Both the position numbers and the translations under genes were made by a program. From an uncultured Clostridium sp. (lineage in GTDB: Bacteria > Bacillota > Clostridia > Clostridiales > Clostridiaceae): a stretch of 20,941 nucleotides of DNA. Location of the stretch: positions 1-20,941 of the forward strand of contig CAKVLD010000051.1 of NCBI GenBank assembly GCA_934755305.1, read 5' to 3'. Below are positions 12,055 through 20,444 of this stretch, piece after piece. The stretch's first letter is position 1, and each line of letters opens with the position of its first letter. The notes beneath the pieces are model-generated. The model saw nothing but the letters and a program-made list of their open reading frames with translations. It searched no databases and was not told where the DNA came from.

Positions 12055-13410
12055 ATGAAAAAGAAAAAATTATTGACCTTAGGTACAGTTGTAGCTGTAA
12101 TGGCTAGTACTCTCATAGGATGTGGAGGTAGTAATAAAGAATCTACAAATGATAAAGAGATATACTTTTTAAATTTTAAACCTGAAATTGCAGATGTATA
12201 TGATAAAATTGCTAAAGATTACGAAGATGAAACTGGCGTTCGTGTAAAGGTTGAAACTGCAGCTAGTGGAAACTATGAGCAGACACTTAAGTCTGAAATG
12301 GCAAAAGATGATGCACCTACTATTTTTCAGCTTAATGGCCCTGTAGGTTATAATACTTGGAAAGATTATTGTAGTGATTTAAAGGATTCAGATCTATATA
12401 AACACCTAAGTGACAAAACTTTAGCTGTAACTAGTGAAGGTGGTATATATGGTATACCTTATGCAGTTGAAGGATATGGTATTATCTATAATGCTGATAT
12501 ATTAAATAAATACATTGCTTTACCTAATAAAAAAACTGCAATTAAATCAGCAGATGATATAAAAGATTTTAATACTTTAAAGGCTGTAGCAGAAGATATA
12601 CAAGCAAATAAAGATGCCTTAGGTATTAAAGGAACGTTTGCATCTACATCAATGTCTAGTGGTAATCGTTGGAGATGGGATACACATTTAGCTAACATTC
12701 CTTTCTATTATGAGTTTGCTGATAAAGCAGGAGATGATTCTATAATAGATACTGGTTTAGCTTCAGATGAAGTAGAATTTAAGTATGCTGATAAATATAA
12801 GGATATATTTGATTTATATACTAGTAATTCATGTACTGAAAAAGGGGTACTAGGTAGTAAAAGCGTTGATGATGCTATGGCTGATTTTGCTTTAGGCAAT
12901 TGTGCTATGGTTCAAAACGGTAACTGGGCTTGGGCTCAAATAAGTAAAGTACAAGGTAATGTAGTAAAAGAAGAAAATATCAAATTTTTACCTATATATA
13001 CTGGAATGGATAAAGATTCAGAACAAGGTATATGCATAGGTACAGAAAACTATTTTGCTGTAAATAGTAAAGTATCAGAAGAAAAACAAAAAGAATCTAA
13101 AGAATTTATTAATTGGCTATTTACTAGTGAAAAGGGTAAATCATATGTAGTTAAGGATTTAGGATTTATAGCTCCATTTGATACTTTCACTGAAAATGAA
13201 AAACCTTCAGATCCATTATCAAAAGAGATTATGGATTGGATGAATAAGAAAGACATAAAAAATGTTAATTGGATATTCCAATCTTTCCCTAGTGAAAACT
13301 TTAAAACTGCATTTAGTGACACTTTGCTTGAATATGTACAAGGAACTAAAGAATGGAAAGATGTAGTTGATACAGTTAAGAAGTCTTGGAAAGAAGAGAA
13401 AGGTATGTAA
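12055..13410 (+). CDS. Sugar ABC transporter substrate-binding lipoprotein (family 1)
   Basis: A 451-residue extracellular solute-binding protein for a CUT1-type carbohydrate importer. The signal peptide is MKKKKLLTLGTVVAVMAS, followed by the lipobox LIGC, so C23 would be lipid-modified and anchor the protein on the outer face of the membrane. The mature protein has the two-lobed family 1 pattern: an N-lobe with YDKIAKDYEDETGVRVKVET, a hinge around GIPYAVEGYGIIYN, and the late MVQNGNWAWAQI and FINWLFTSEKGK segments, with many aromatic residues suited to stacking on sugars. AGGAGG precedes the ATG. It leads an operon with two permeases. The sugar cannot be told; oligosaccharides (MsmE-like) are the usual ligands. 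Confidence 0.92.
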   Translation: MKKKKLLTLGTVVAVMASTLIGCGGSNKESTNDKEIYFLNFKPEIADVYDKIAKDYEDETGVRVKVETAASGNYEQTLKSEMAKDDAPTIFQLNGPVGYNTWKDYCSDLKDSDLYKHLSDKTLAVTSEGGIYGIPYAVEGYGIIYNADILNKYIALPNKKTAIKSADDIKDFNTLKAVAEDIQANKDALGIKGTFASTSMSSGNRWRWDTHLANIPFYYEFADKAGDDSIIDTGLASDEVEFKYADKYKDIFDLYTSNSCTEKGVLGSKSVDDAMADFALGNCAMVQNGNWAWAQISKVQGNVVKEENIKFLPIYTGMDKDSEQGICIGTENYFAVNSKVSEEKQKESKEFINWLFTSEKGKSYVVKDLGFIAPFDTFTENEKPSDPLSKEIMDWMNKKDIKNVNWIFQSFPSENFKTAFSDTLLEYVQGTKEWKDVVDTVKKSWKEEKGM

Positions 13411-13419
13411 ATCAAAAAA

Positions 13420-13446
13420 AGAGGTAGTGTTTAATATGCTACCTCT
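13420..13446 (+). promoter_or_regulatory. Intercistronic hairpin between binding protein and permease genes
   Basis: A perfect 8-bp stem AGAGGTAG / CTACCTCT with an 11-nt loop, followed by AAAAAGGAGG rather than a T-run. The placement suits a structure that protects the upstream message, giving more binding protein than permease, a common need in such operons. Confidence 0.6.
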
Positions 13447-13466
13447 AAAAAGGAGGAAGAATAATT

Positions 13467-14309
13467 ATGCAAAAGACCTTAAAGAAATATTTTCCTGTAT
13501 TTGTATTGCCTATATTATTAGCTTTTTTTATTGCATTTTTAATACCTTTTATTATGGGAATTTATTTATCCTTTACTAAATTTACTACAGTAACAGATGC
13601 TAAATTTGTTGGATTATCTAACTATGTAAAAGCCTTTTCCAATGAAAATTTTTTAAATGCTTTATTTTTTACATCTAAATTTGCTATAGTATCAGTTATT
13701 ACAGTTAATGTATGTGCATTTACTTTAGCTTACCTTTTAACTAGAAAATTAAAGGGAACTAACCTTTTTAGAACTATATTTTTTATGCCTAATCTTATTG
13801 GTGGAATCGTTTTAGGATATATATGGCAACTTGTTTTAAATGGAGTACTTTATAAATTTGGAGTTAACTTAACATATGATCCTAAGTATGGATTCTGGGG
13901 ATTAGTATTACTTATGAACTGGCAACTTATAGGATATATGATGATTATATATATAGCAGGTATTCAAAATATACCTACAGATCTTATTGAGGCAGCAAAA
14001 ATAGACGGAGCTTCAAAGTTTACAACTTTAAGAAAGGTAATAATTCCTCTTGTTATGCCTTCTATTACAATATGTTTATTCTTAACTGTATCTAATTCTT
14101 TTAAGCTTTTTGATCAAAACTTAGCTTTAACTGATGGAGCTCCCTCTAATAGTACAGCAATGTTAGCTTTAGATATATACAAAACTTTCTACAGTAGAAC
14201 TGGTTGGGAAGGAGTAGGACAAGCAAAAGCTGTAATCTTCTTTTTAATAGTAGCAGCTATAATGATGATTCAATTAAGAATTACTAGAAAGAGGGAGGTT
14301 GAAAGTTAA
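13467..14309 (+). CDS. Sugar ABC transporter permease, MalF/UgpA type
   Basis: A 280-residue membrane permease with about six transmembrane helices, the first at about 10-32. The EAA loop that docks with the ATPase is visible as LIEAAKIDGASKFTTLRKVI, followed by IPLVMPSI. AGGAGG lies 10 nt before the ATG. It sits second in the operon behind the binding protein and its stop overlaps the start of the next permease by one base (TAATG), showing tight coupling of the two subunits. It forms a heterodimer with that protein in the CUT1 family. No ATP-binding subunit gene is near. Confidence 0.93.
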   Translation: MQKTLKKYFPVFVLPILLAFFIAFLIPFIMGIYLSFTKFTTVTDAKFVGLSNYVKAFSNENFLNALFFTSKFAIVSVITVNVCAFTLAYLLTRKLKGTNLFRTIFFMPNLIGGIVLGYIWQLVLNGVLYKFGVNLTYDPKYGFWGLVLLMNWQLIGYMMIIYIAGIQNIPTDLIEAAKIDGASKFTTLRKVIIPLVMPSITICLFLTVSNSFKLFDQNLALTDGAPSNSTAMLALDIYKTFYSRTGWEGVGQAKAVIFFLIVAAIMMIQLRITRKREVES

Positions 14310-15133
14310 TGAAAAGAAAACCTATAGTTAAATATATAATATTAACACTATTAGCAATATTATTTTTAGCTCCAATTTTTATAGTTATTATTAATTCCTT
14401 TAAAGGAAAGCTATATATTAGTGATACACCTTTTGTATTCCCTAATTCAGATACTTTTGTAGGATTTGAAAATTACATTAGTGGTATGGAAAAGACAGGA
14501 TTTTTAAAAGCTTTTGGCTTATCTTTATTTATTACTGTATTATCTACAGGAGTGATTGTATTTTTCTCTGCTATGGCAGCTTGGTATATAGTAAGAAGAA
14601 AAACTAAGTTCACTAATAGTTTATATTTTTTATTTGCTTTTTCAATGATAGTTCCTTTTCAAATGGTTATGTTCACTATGAGTAAGATAGCAAATATATT
14701 GCATTTAGATAACCCAATAGGAATTATAATACTATATCTAGGTTTTGGAGCAGGTCTATCTGTATTTATGTTTTCAGGTTTTGTAAAGTCAATTCCTATT
14801 GAAATGGAAGAAGCAGCTGTGATAGATGGCTGCACACCAATTCAAACTTTCTTTTTAATAGTAATGCCTATGCTAAAGCCAATAGCTGTTACAATATCTA
14901 TTTTAAATGCTATGTGGATATGGAATGATTATTTACTTCCTTATTTAGTTATAGGTAGTGACTATAAAACTATACCAATAGCTGTTCAATATTTAAGAGG
15001 TGGGTATGGGGCTATTGATATGGGCGCTATGATGGCACTTCTTGTCCTTGCAATTATTCCAATAGTTATATTCTACTTAGTATGTCAAAAACACATTATC
15101 GAAGGTGTTGTTGCAGGAGCAGTTAAAGGTTGA
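14309..15133 (+). CDS. Sugar ABC transporter permease, MalG/UgpE type
   Basis: The second, 274-residue permease of the importer, with a first membrane helix at about 9-29 and about six in all. The EAA loop reads EEAAVIDGCTPIQTFFLIV and is followed by MPMLKP, as in MalG-type subunits. The C-terminus (QKHIIEGVVAGAVKG) is the usual end of this family. Its ATG shares one base with the stop of the previous permease. A perfect hairpin terminator follows within a few bases, so the operon ends here without an ATPase gene; the importer probably borrows a shared MsmK/MalK-type ATPase encoded elsewhere, as is known for many CUT1 systems of Gram-positive bacteria. Confidence 0.93.
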   Translation: MKRKPIVKYIILTLLAILFLAPIFIVIINSFKGKLYISDTPFVFPNSDTFVGFENYISGMEKTGFLKAFGLSLFITVLSTGVIVFFSAMAAWYIVRRKTKFTNSLYFLFAFSMIVPFQMVMFTMSKIANILHLDNPIGIIILYLGFGAGLSVFMFSGFVKSIPIEMEEAAVIDGCTPIQTFFLIVMPMLKPIAVTISILNAMWIWNDYLLPYLVIGSDYKTIPIAVQYLRGGYGAIDMGAMMALLVLAIIPIVIFYLVCQKHIIEGVVAGAVKG

Positions 15134-15135
15134 TA

Positions 15136-15177
15136 AAAATTAGAAGTTGTTGATTAATTATAACAACTTCTAATTTT
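15136..15177. terminator. Terminator of the sugar ABC operon
   Basis: A perfect 16-bp stem (15136-15151 with 15162-15177) and a 10-nt loop; the arms end in A-run and T-run. It follows the last permease stop by 2 nt. Confidence 0.9.
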
Positions 15178-15296
15178 ATATATATTTCTAATTAAATTTA
15201 CATTTTTCATACATTTAATTTGAAAAAGTAACCAATTTTTCTAACTTAGGCCTAAAAAGATATAGTATAATTAAACTACAAAGGGGGAATTAAATT

Positions 15297-16926
15297 ATGA
15301 AAAAGAGTAAATTAAAAAAAATAATAATATTATCATTAATTATGGGGGTTACCGCTTCAATATATCCTAAAGCTATATTTGCAAAAGAAAATATAGCTAT
15401 TGAAAGGTAAAGATTTAAAGATATATGTTATTAATGGTAATCATGATATAAATAATTCTAATGGAAAAGACTTTTCAACAGGAGTTGCTGTACCAGCAGA
15501 AAAAACAAGTCCTATGGATTTTAAAGAAATATATCAAGATATAAGCTATAAAGATGCTATTGATACTTTTACTCCATCTAATGGACAAGCTGGTGGATTG
15601 TCTTATGTTGCTTCTCCTAAAGAAGGTTTTTCATTTATAGTAATTGATACAGGTAAATATAGTGCAGATTCTACTTCTACAAAAACTGATGAGCATGAAA
15701 CATCAGGAGCTATAAGTAATGAATTAAAAGAATGGGTTATTAAACATATAAAAGAAGAAAAAGCAAAAGGAAATACAGTCATAGGGCTAGAACATCATGG
15801 AATTGTACCTCATTTTGATCCTGAACCTAAGGTACTTAGTGAATATTTAATAGATAATTATGATACTATTTCAAGAGAATTTGCAGATGCAGATCTAAAA
15901 TATATGTTTACTGGTCATATGCATTCAAATGATATTAGTAAATTAACTACTGATAAAGGAAACGAGTTATATGATATAGAGACTGGTTCTTTAGTTACTT
16001 ATCCATGTCCTACAAGATCAATAGAAATATCTCGAGACATAAAAAATAACAAATTAGAAGAAAGTTTAAAAATAAATACAAATCTTATTAAATCTACTTC
16101 TTTTATTGATAAATCTACAGGAAAATCAATCTCAAACTTAACTGAATATAGTAAGAAGTATTGTAAAGATTATAGTTTATTTACAACGCTAGCTACAAAG
16201 TACGGTGGAGACTTCATAAAAAATGTTGAATTTAAAGGTGGAATAAAAAAATATTTAGATGGTATCTTAAAGCAAGATACAGGAGATTATGTTATATCTA
16301 AGTTGAAGACAATGCTTCCAACTACCTTGGATGCAGCAATGGATGTTAATAATAAAATTAAAGTATATTATGATATTCCTAATAAAAGAATAGTTTTAAA
16401 AGGTAAGTCCTTCTATAGTAAAGGAACATTATTTATAACAGAAGATAACATTAAAACAGAAATTGTAGAAAATTTATTAAATCAAATAGATACTAAGATA
16501 TTACAAGATAGCAATTATGTAAATAAATTATTAAGTGATACTGTGACAGAACTACTTAATATGGAGGTATATTCAGATGGAAATACTAAAAAAATTGTTT
16601 CTGATTTAATAGACAGCGTATATCTTACTAACTTAGCTGGTGAAGAGGTACCTGAAGAGTGGTGTACTATTGTTAGTAATAATTCTAAATTAACTTCTAG
16701 TGCTATGAATTTAGTTGTAGAAGCCTTACTTGGAGATGATTTAAGAGACATAATAAAACTTACTAAAACTGATGTTAGAGGAAAGTTAGGAGAAATAAGT
16801 ACAAAAGCCCTTCCTAATGAAAAAAGAGAATATATTGGTAATACATTAGGAGATGTAATTATTTCTATGACACATGATAATAATTATAAAGAAGACAATA
16901 ATACAACAATAAAAACTCAATACTAA
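15297..16926 (+). pseudogene. Secreted calcineurin-like metallophosphoesterase, disrupted by an internal deletion
   Basis: A broken gene. AAGGGGGAA and an ATG at 15297 start a good signal peptide (KKSKLKKIIILSLIMGVTA, then AIFAKENIA), but this frame stops at 15408-15410 after 37 codons. From about 15403 another frame runs open to 16926 and starts directly inside a phosphoesterase domain: GNHD, then LEHHG and TGHMH, three of the metal-binding motifs. The first motifs, D-x-H and GD-x(n), and the strands around them are absent. A deletion of roughly a hundred codons that also shifted the frame explains this. The remaining part is followed by about 300 residues of helical sequence of unknown role. 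A TTG at 15400 could start a 508-residue product, but it would have no export signal and only half a metal site. Confidence 0.8.
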
Positions 16927-16957
16927 TCTTGAAAAGTAAAAATAGAATGTGTATTGT

Positions 16958-16986
16958 TAGACAATTAGTAACAAAACTGATATAAT
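16958..16986 (+). promoter_or_regulatory. Promoter of the ornithine carbamoyltransferase gene
   Basis: TAGACA (16958-16963) and TATAAT (16981-16986) are separated by 17 bp, a near-consensus sigma-A promoter about 40 nt before the start codon. No clear ArgR box was recognised. Confidence 0.65.
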
Positions 16987-17024
16987 CTAATAAATGCAAT
17001 ATAGCAATATAAGGGGGAAGAAAG

Positions 17025-18023
17025 ATGGCTTTAAATTTAAGGGGCAAAAGTTTATTAAAGTTATTAGACTATGAGCCAGAAGAAATAAGATATTTATTAG
17101 ATTTATCAAAGGAATTAAAAACATTAAAAAGAACTGGAACACCTCATGATAAATTAAGAGGTAAAAATATTGTATTATTATTTGAAAAAACTTCAACTAG
17201 AACTAGATGTTCTTTTGAAGTTGCAGCAAATGACTTAGGTCTTGGGGTGACTTATTTAGATGCAGCTGGTTCACAAATGGGGAAAAAAGAAAGTATTAAA
17301 GATACTGCTAGAGTATTAGGTAGAATGTTTGATGGAATAGAATATAGAGGTTTTAAACAAGAAACAGTAGAAACATTAGCAGAATTTGCAGGAGTACCTG
17401 TTTGGAATGGATTAACTGATGAATTTCATCCTACTCAGATGATAGCAGATCTTTTAACTATAGAAGAGAAATTTGGAAGGTTAAAAGGCATTAACTTTGT
17501 TTATATGGGTGATGCAAGAAATAATATGGGTAATTCATTAATGGTTGCTTGTGCAAAAATGGGATTGAACTTTACTGCTTGTGCACCTAAAGAATTATTC
17601 CCAGCAGAAGATCTTGTTCTTAAATGTAAAGAAATTGCAAAGGTTAGTGGTGCTAATATTACTTTAACAGAGGAAGTTAATGAAGCTACTAAAAATGCAG
17701 ATGTTATATATACAGATATTTGGGTATCTATGGGAGAGCCAGAAGAGGTATGGGATGAAAGAATAAAATTACTTCTGCCTTACCAAGTCAATGAAAATGT
17801 AATGAAAAATGCTTCGAAAGATGCTATATTTATGCATTGTTTACCTTCATACCATGATTTAGAAACTAAAATAGGTAATGAAGTAGGAATTAAATATAGA
17901 TTAACTAATGGAGTAGAAGTTAATAATGATGTTTTTGAAGGAAAACAATCAGTAGTGTTTGATGAAGCAGAAAATAGAATGCATTCAATAAAAGCAATAA
18001 TACTGGCCACAATAGGAGCGTAA
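17025..18023 (+). CDS. argF/arcB: Ornithine carbamoyltransferase
   Basis: Exchanges the carbamoyl group between carbamoyl-phosphate and ornithine to give citrulline, in arginine synthesis or, in reverse, in the arginine deiminase pathway. At 332 residues it has the length and the start (LRGKSLLKLLDYEPEEIRYL) typical of catabolic ArcB-like enzymes. Motifs are complete: S57-T-R-T-R61 for carbamoyl-phosphate, H135-P-T-Q138, H271-C272-L-P274 for ornithine, and the C-terminal FDEAENRMHSIKAI. GGGGGAAG precedes the ATG. It has its own promoter and terminator and stands alone: no arginine deiminase, carbamate kinase or arg biosynthesis gene adjoins, so the direction in the cell cannot be told from context. 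Confidence 0.95.
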   Translation: MALNLRGKSLLKLLDYEPEEIRYLLDLSKELKTLKRTGTPHDKLRGKNIVLLFEKTSTRTRCSFEVAANDLGLGVTYLDAAGSQMGKKESIKDTARVLGRMFDGIEYRGFKQETVETLAEFAGVPVWNGLTDEFHPTQMIADLLTIEEKFGRLKGINFVYMGDARNNMGNSLMVACAKMGLNFTACAPKELFPAEDLVLKCKEIAKVSGANITLTEEVNEATKNADVIYTDIWVSMGEPEEVWDERIKLLLPYQVNENVMKNASKDAIFMHCLPSYHDLETKIGNEVGIKYRLTNGVEVNNDVFEGKQSVVFDEAENRMHSIKAIILATIGA

Positions 18024-18026
18024 ATT

Positions 18027-18064
18027 AAAAAGATGTGAGTAAAAGTCCTACTCACATCTTTTTT
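18027..18064. terminator. Bidirectional terminator between the carbamoyltransferase and aminotransferase genes
   Basis: A perfect 15-bp stem (18027-18041 with 18049-18063) with a 7-nt loop, A-run on one side and T-run on the other, between two convergent genes. Confidence 0.92.
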
Positions 18065-18072
18065 GAAACTAA

Positions 18073-19239
18073 TTACAATATATTACTTTCTTTTATTCTA
18101 TTTATAGCTTCTTTAATTGTTTCGACAGGAAGAACTAAAGCAAATCTAACAAAGCCTTCTCCAAGACTACCAAATGCATTACCAGGTGTACAAATAACAC
18201 CAGTACTCTCCATAAGTTTCATACAAAAATCTGATGAGGAATTATATTTTTTAGGAATAGGAGCCCATACAAACATACTTCCTTTACTGTCTGGTACGTT
18301 CCAGCCTATATCTCTAAGGCCTTGACATAAAGCATTTCTTCTTCTTTCATATTCTTTAGCATGATTATAAACACTATCTAATGGTCCTTCTAATGCTGCT
18401 ATAGCTGCATATTGAATAGGTAGAAATATTCCATAATCTATTTGTGATCTTAACATTTTAAAATGTTTAATTATTTCTTTATTACCTATTAAAAAGGATA
18501 CTCTAGCACCAGTAATATTAAATGACTTTGAAAGTGAATAAAATTCAACTCCTACATCCTTTGCACCTTCATGGCTTAAGAAAGATCCTCCTATATTTCC
18601 ATCATAAACTATGTCTGAATATGCATTATCATGTATTATTATAATATTATATTTTTTAGCAAAGCTTATTAATTCATCATAAAATTCACTTGGTGCAATA
18701 GCACAAACTGGATTTAAAGGATAAGATACAATCATAAATTTAGTTTTACGAAGTACCTCTTCATTAATATTCTTTAAGTCAGGTAAATAATTATTTTCTT
18801 TAAGTAAAGGATAATATTCTATTTTTGCATTAGCAAGATAAGGTCCAATTTCAAAAATAGGATAACCTGGATTTGGTACTAATACTATATCACCTTCATT
18901 ACATAAAGAAAAACCTATATGAGTAATACCTTCTTGTGAACCATAGACTGACATAACTTCATCTTTGGATATTTCTACATTAAATCTTTTCTTATAATAT
19001 GAACATACAGCTTTTAATAATTCATCTAAATCCCCTAATGAATATTTCCATTTATCTGTATCTTTAGCAGCCTCAATTAATGCATTAATAACATGCTTAT
19101 CAGGTTTAAAATCTGGTGTACCTACAGAAAGATTAAATACTTTTTTACCTTCCTTAATTAATTCTTGTTTCTTTTCTTCTAGAATATTAAAAATACCTGT
19201 TTGAAAGTATTCTAGATTATGTGAAAATTCAAAATCCAT
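18073..19239 (-). CDS. PLP-dependent class I/II aminotransferase
   Basis: A 388-residue cytoplasmic fold-type I aminotransferase. The cofactor lysine is K238 in YSLSKSFNITGAR; D204 and Y207 in HDNAYSD contact the pyridoxal ring, N176 lies in SYPLNPVC (usually NPTG, here NPVC, a mild variation), and the substrate carboxylate arginine is in GFVRFAL near residue 369. The opening FNLSVGTPDFKPD and the general pattern resemble LL-diaminopimelate/aspartate-type aminotransferases of bacteria, but the substrate cannot be fixed. A GGGGG ribosome site precedes the ATG. It is convergent with the carbamoyltransferase gene and divergent from a small membrane protein gene. No cognate biosynthetic neighbours were seen. 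Confidence 0.88.
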   Translation of the reverse strand: MDFEFSHNLEYFQTGIFNILEEKKQELIKEGKKVFNLSVGTPDFKPDKHVINALIEAAKDTDKWKYSLGDLDELLKAVCSYYKKRFNVEISKDEVMSVYGSQEGITHIGFSLCNEGDIVLVPNPGYPIFEIGPYLANAKIEYYPLLKENNYLPDLKNINEEVLRKTKFMIVSYPLNPVCAIAPSEFYDELISFAKKYNIIIIHDNAYSDIVYDGNIGGSFLSHEGAKDVGVEFYSLSKSFNITGARVSFLIGNKEIIKHFKMLRSQIDYGIFLPIQYAAIAALEGPLDSVYNHAKEYERRRNALCQGLRDIGWNVPDSKGSMFVWAPIPKKYNSSSDFCMKLMESTGVICTPGNAFGSLGEGFVRFALVLPVETIKEAINRIKESNIL

Positions 19240-19430
19240 ATAAAAGCCCCCTACGTATTTGTAATATTTTTCTTGTATATTATATCACTTCATATAAATA
19301 TAAAAAAACAAAATTTAACAGCAAACTTCATAATGAAGTAATAATTGCCAAAGTTTACATATACCTATTAAATATAGTATACTATAAGAATAATTGGTTT
19401 TATAAATATAATTAAATTAGGGAGGTAAGT

Positions 19431-19625
19431 ATGATACTATTTGGTATTTTATTATTAATATTACTTTTATATGGTACTGCAAAAATAACAAGCTTAATTT
19501 TACGTTTAGTATTATGGATAGTGGCATTTGTTTTAGTATTTGTTATAGCTAAATTATTATTACCTATATTTATAGTAGGTGGAATAATAGCAATAATAAT
19601 GCGAAAAGGACTTTTGAAATATTAA
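19431..19625 (+). CDS. Small two-helix membrane protein of unknown function
   Basis: A 64-residue, almost wholly hydrophobic protein with a good ribosome site (GGGAGG 7 nt before ATG). Two membrane helices are likely, about 2-20 and 24-56, the second perhaps kinked at LLLPIF; the C-terminus is basic (MRKGLLKY). No charged catalytic pattern or known motif is visible. It is a single gene with its own terminator downstream. I do not recognise a family. Confidence 0.65.
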   Translation: MILFGILLLILLLYGTAKITSLILRLVLWIVAFVLVFVIAKLLLPIFIVGGIIAIIMRKGLLKY

Positions 19626-19633
19626 ATTCATTT

Positions 19634-19673
19634 AAAATGCAATTGAGTAGATTTGCTCAGTTGTATTTTTTTT
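19634..19673 (+). terminator. Terminator after the small membrane protein gene
   Basis: A stem of about 14 bp with two G-U pairs (19634-19647 with 19656-19669), an 8-nt loop and a long T-run, just after the stop. Confidence 0.85.
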
Positions 19674-19800
19674 GTTTAAATGCTGATCTTGATTCAATAA
19701 GAAAAAGCTTAAAAAAGCTAGTAAAGTATAGAAATAAAGAGCAAATTTGAAATGTTAAATACATACTTTTTATGATTAAGAATTTACTTTAAAAACCAAC

Positions 19801-19830
19801 TTTGACCTTCTTTGACCTTTAAACTATAAT
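19801..19830 (+). promoter_or_regulatory. CtsR operator overlapping the hsp18 promoter
   Basis: TTTGACC-TTC-TTTGACC (19801-19817) is on the other strand GGTCAAA-GAA-GGTCAAA, the tandem heptad recognised by the class III heat-shock repressor CtsR. TTGACC (19802-19807) doubles as the -35 box, 17 bp before TATAAT (19825-19830), so CtsR binding would exclude RNA polymerase. An inverted repeat TTGTAC-N10-GTACAA (19835-19856) follows at the expected transcript start. Confidence 0.88.
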
Positions 19831-19890
19831 ATACTTGTACAAAGGAAAAGGTACAAAAACAAATGTAAATTATTAAAGGAGGTCGTAAAT

Positions 19891-20337
19891 ATGTTTGGAT
19901 TAATACCTTTTAGAACAAATAATATTAATGAAAAAGGAGTAACATTTAATGATTTAATTAACGATTTCTTTAATGATGATTTTTTATCACCACTAGGAAT
20001 GTCAATGGATACAAAAAGTTTTAGTGCAGATGTTAGAGAGACTGAAAACGAATATTTAGTATGTGCTGAATTACCTGGAGTAAATAAAGACGATATTAGT
20101 TTAGATTACAAAAACAATAATTTAATTATAAAAGCTAGAAGACATGAAGCACATGATGAATCAAAAGATAATTACATTAGGAAAGAAAGATGTTATGGAG
20201 AATTTTCAAGGGTATTCTATTTTGATAATGTAAATAAAGATAAGATATGTGCTAAATTTGAAAATGGAGAATTGAAAATAATTTTACCAAAGGAAGTTAA
20301 GTCAGGAGATAACAGTAGTAAGATATTTATACAATAA
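19891..20337 (+). CDS. hsp18: Small heat-shock protein, Hsp20/alpha-crystallin family
   Basis: An ATP-independent chaperone that forms oligomers and holds unfolding proteins in the cytoplasm. The 148 residues have a short N-terminal arm (GLIPFRTNNINEKGVTF), an alpha-crystallin domain from about 43 to 140 (SADVRETENEYLVCAELPGV at its start, then RKERCYGEFSRVFYF) and the conserved NGELKIILPK near the end, a form of the A-x-x-x-n-GVL motif; SSKIFIQ carries an I-x-I-like tail. AAAGGAGG precedes the ATG. It has its own CtsR-controlled promoter and a strong terminator, so it is expected to be induced by heat and protein stress. Confidence 0.95.
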   Translation: MFGLIPFRTNNINEKGVTFNDLINDFFNDDFLSPLGMSMDTKSFSADVRETENEYLVCAELPGVNKDDISLDYKNNNLIIKARRHEAHDESKDNYIRKERCYGEFSRVFYFDNVNKDKICAKFENGELKIILPKEVKSGDNSSKIFIQ

Positions 20338-20365
20338 TAAAATAACTTAATTATAACTAAATCTA

Positions 20366-20411
20366 TTAGACCTAAAAAATCATTTTAAATGTTTTTTAGG
20401 TCTAATTTTTT
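20366..20411. terminator. Terminator after hsp18
   Basis: A perfect 14-bp stem (20366-20379 with 20392-20405) followed by T-rich sequence; the A-run on the 5' arm could also serve the gene on the other strand, which ends at 20445. Confidence 0.88.
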
Positions 20412-20444
20412 GTTGCTATTTAAATTTTTTAAATGGTCAAATAA

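Noticed and set aside
13367..13579. Open frame overlapping the binding protein end and the permease start
   Set aside because: It runs across two well-supported genes in another frame and has no ribosome site or protein-like content.
19682..19750. Short open stretch reading ADLDSIRKSLKKLVKYRNKE
   Set aside because: It looks protein-like but has no start codon with a ribosome site and directly follows a terminator; too short to support as a gene or remnant.
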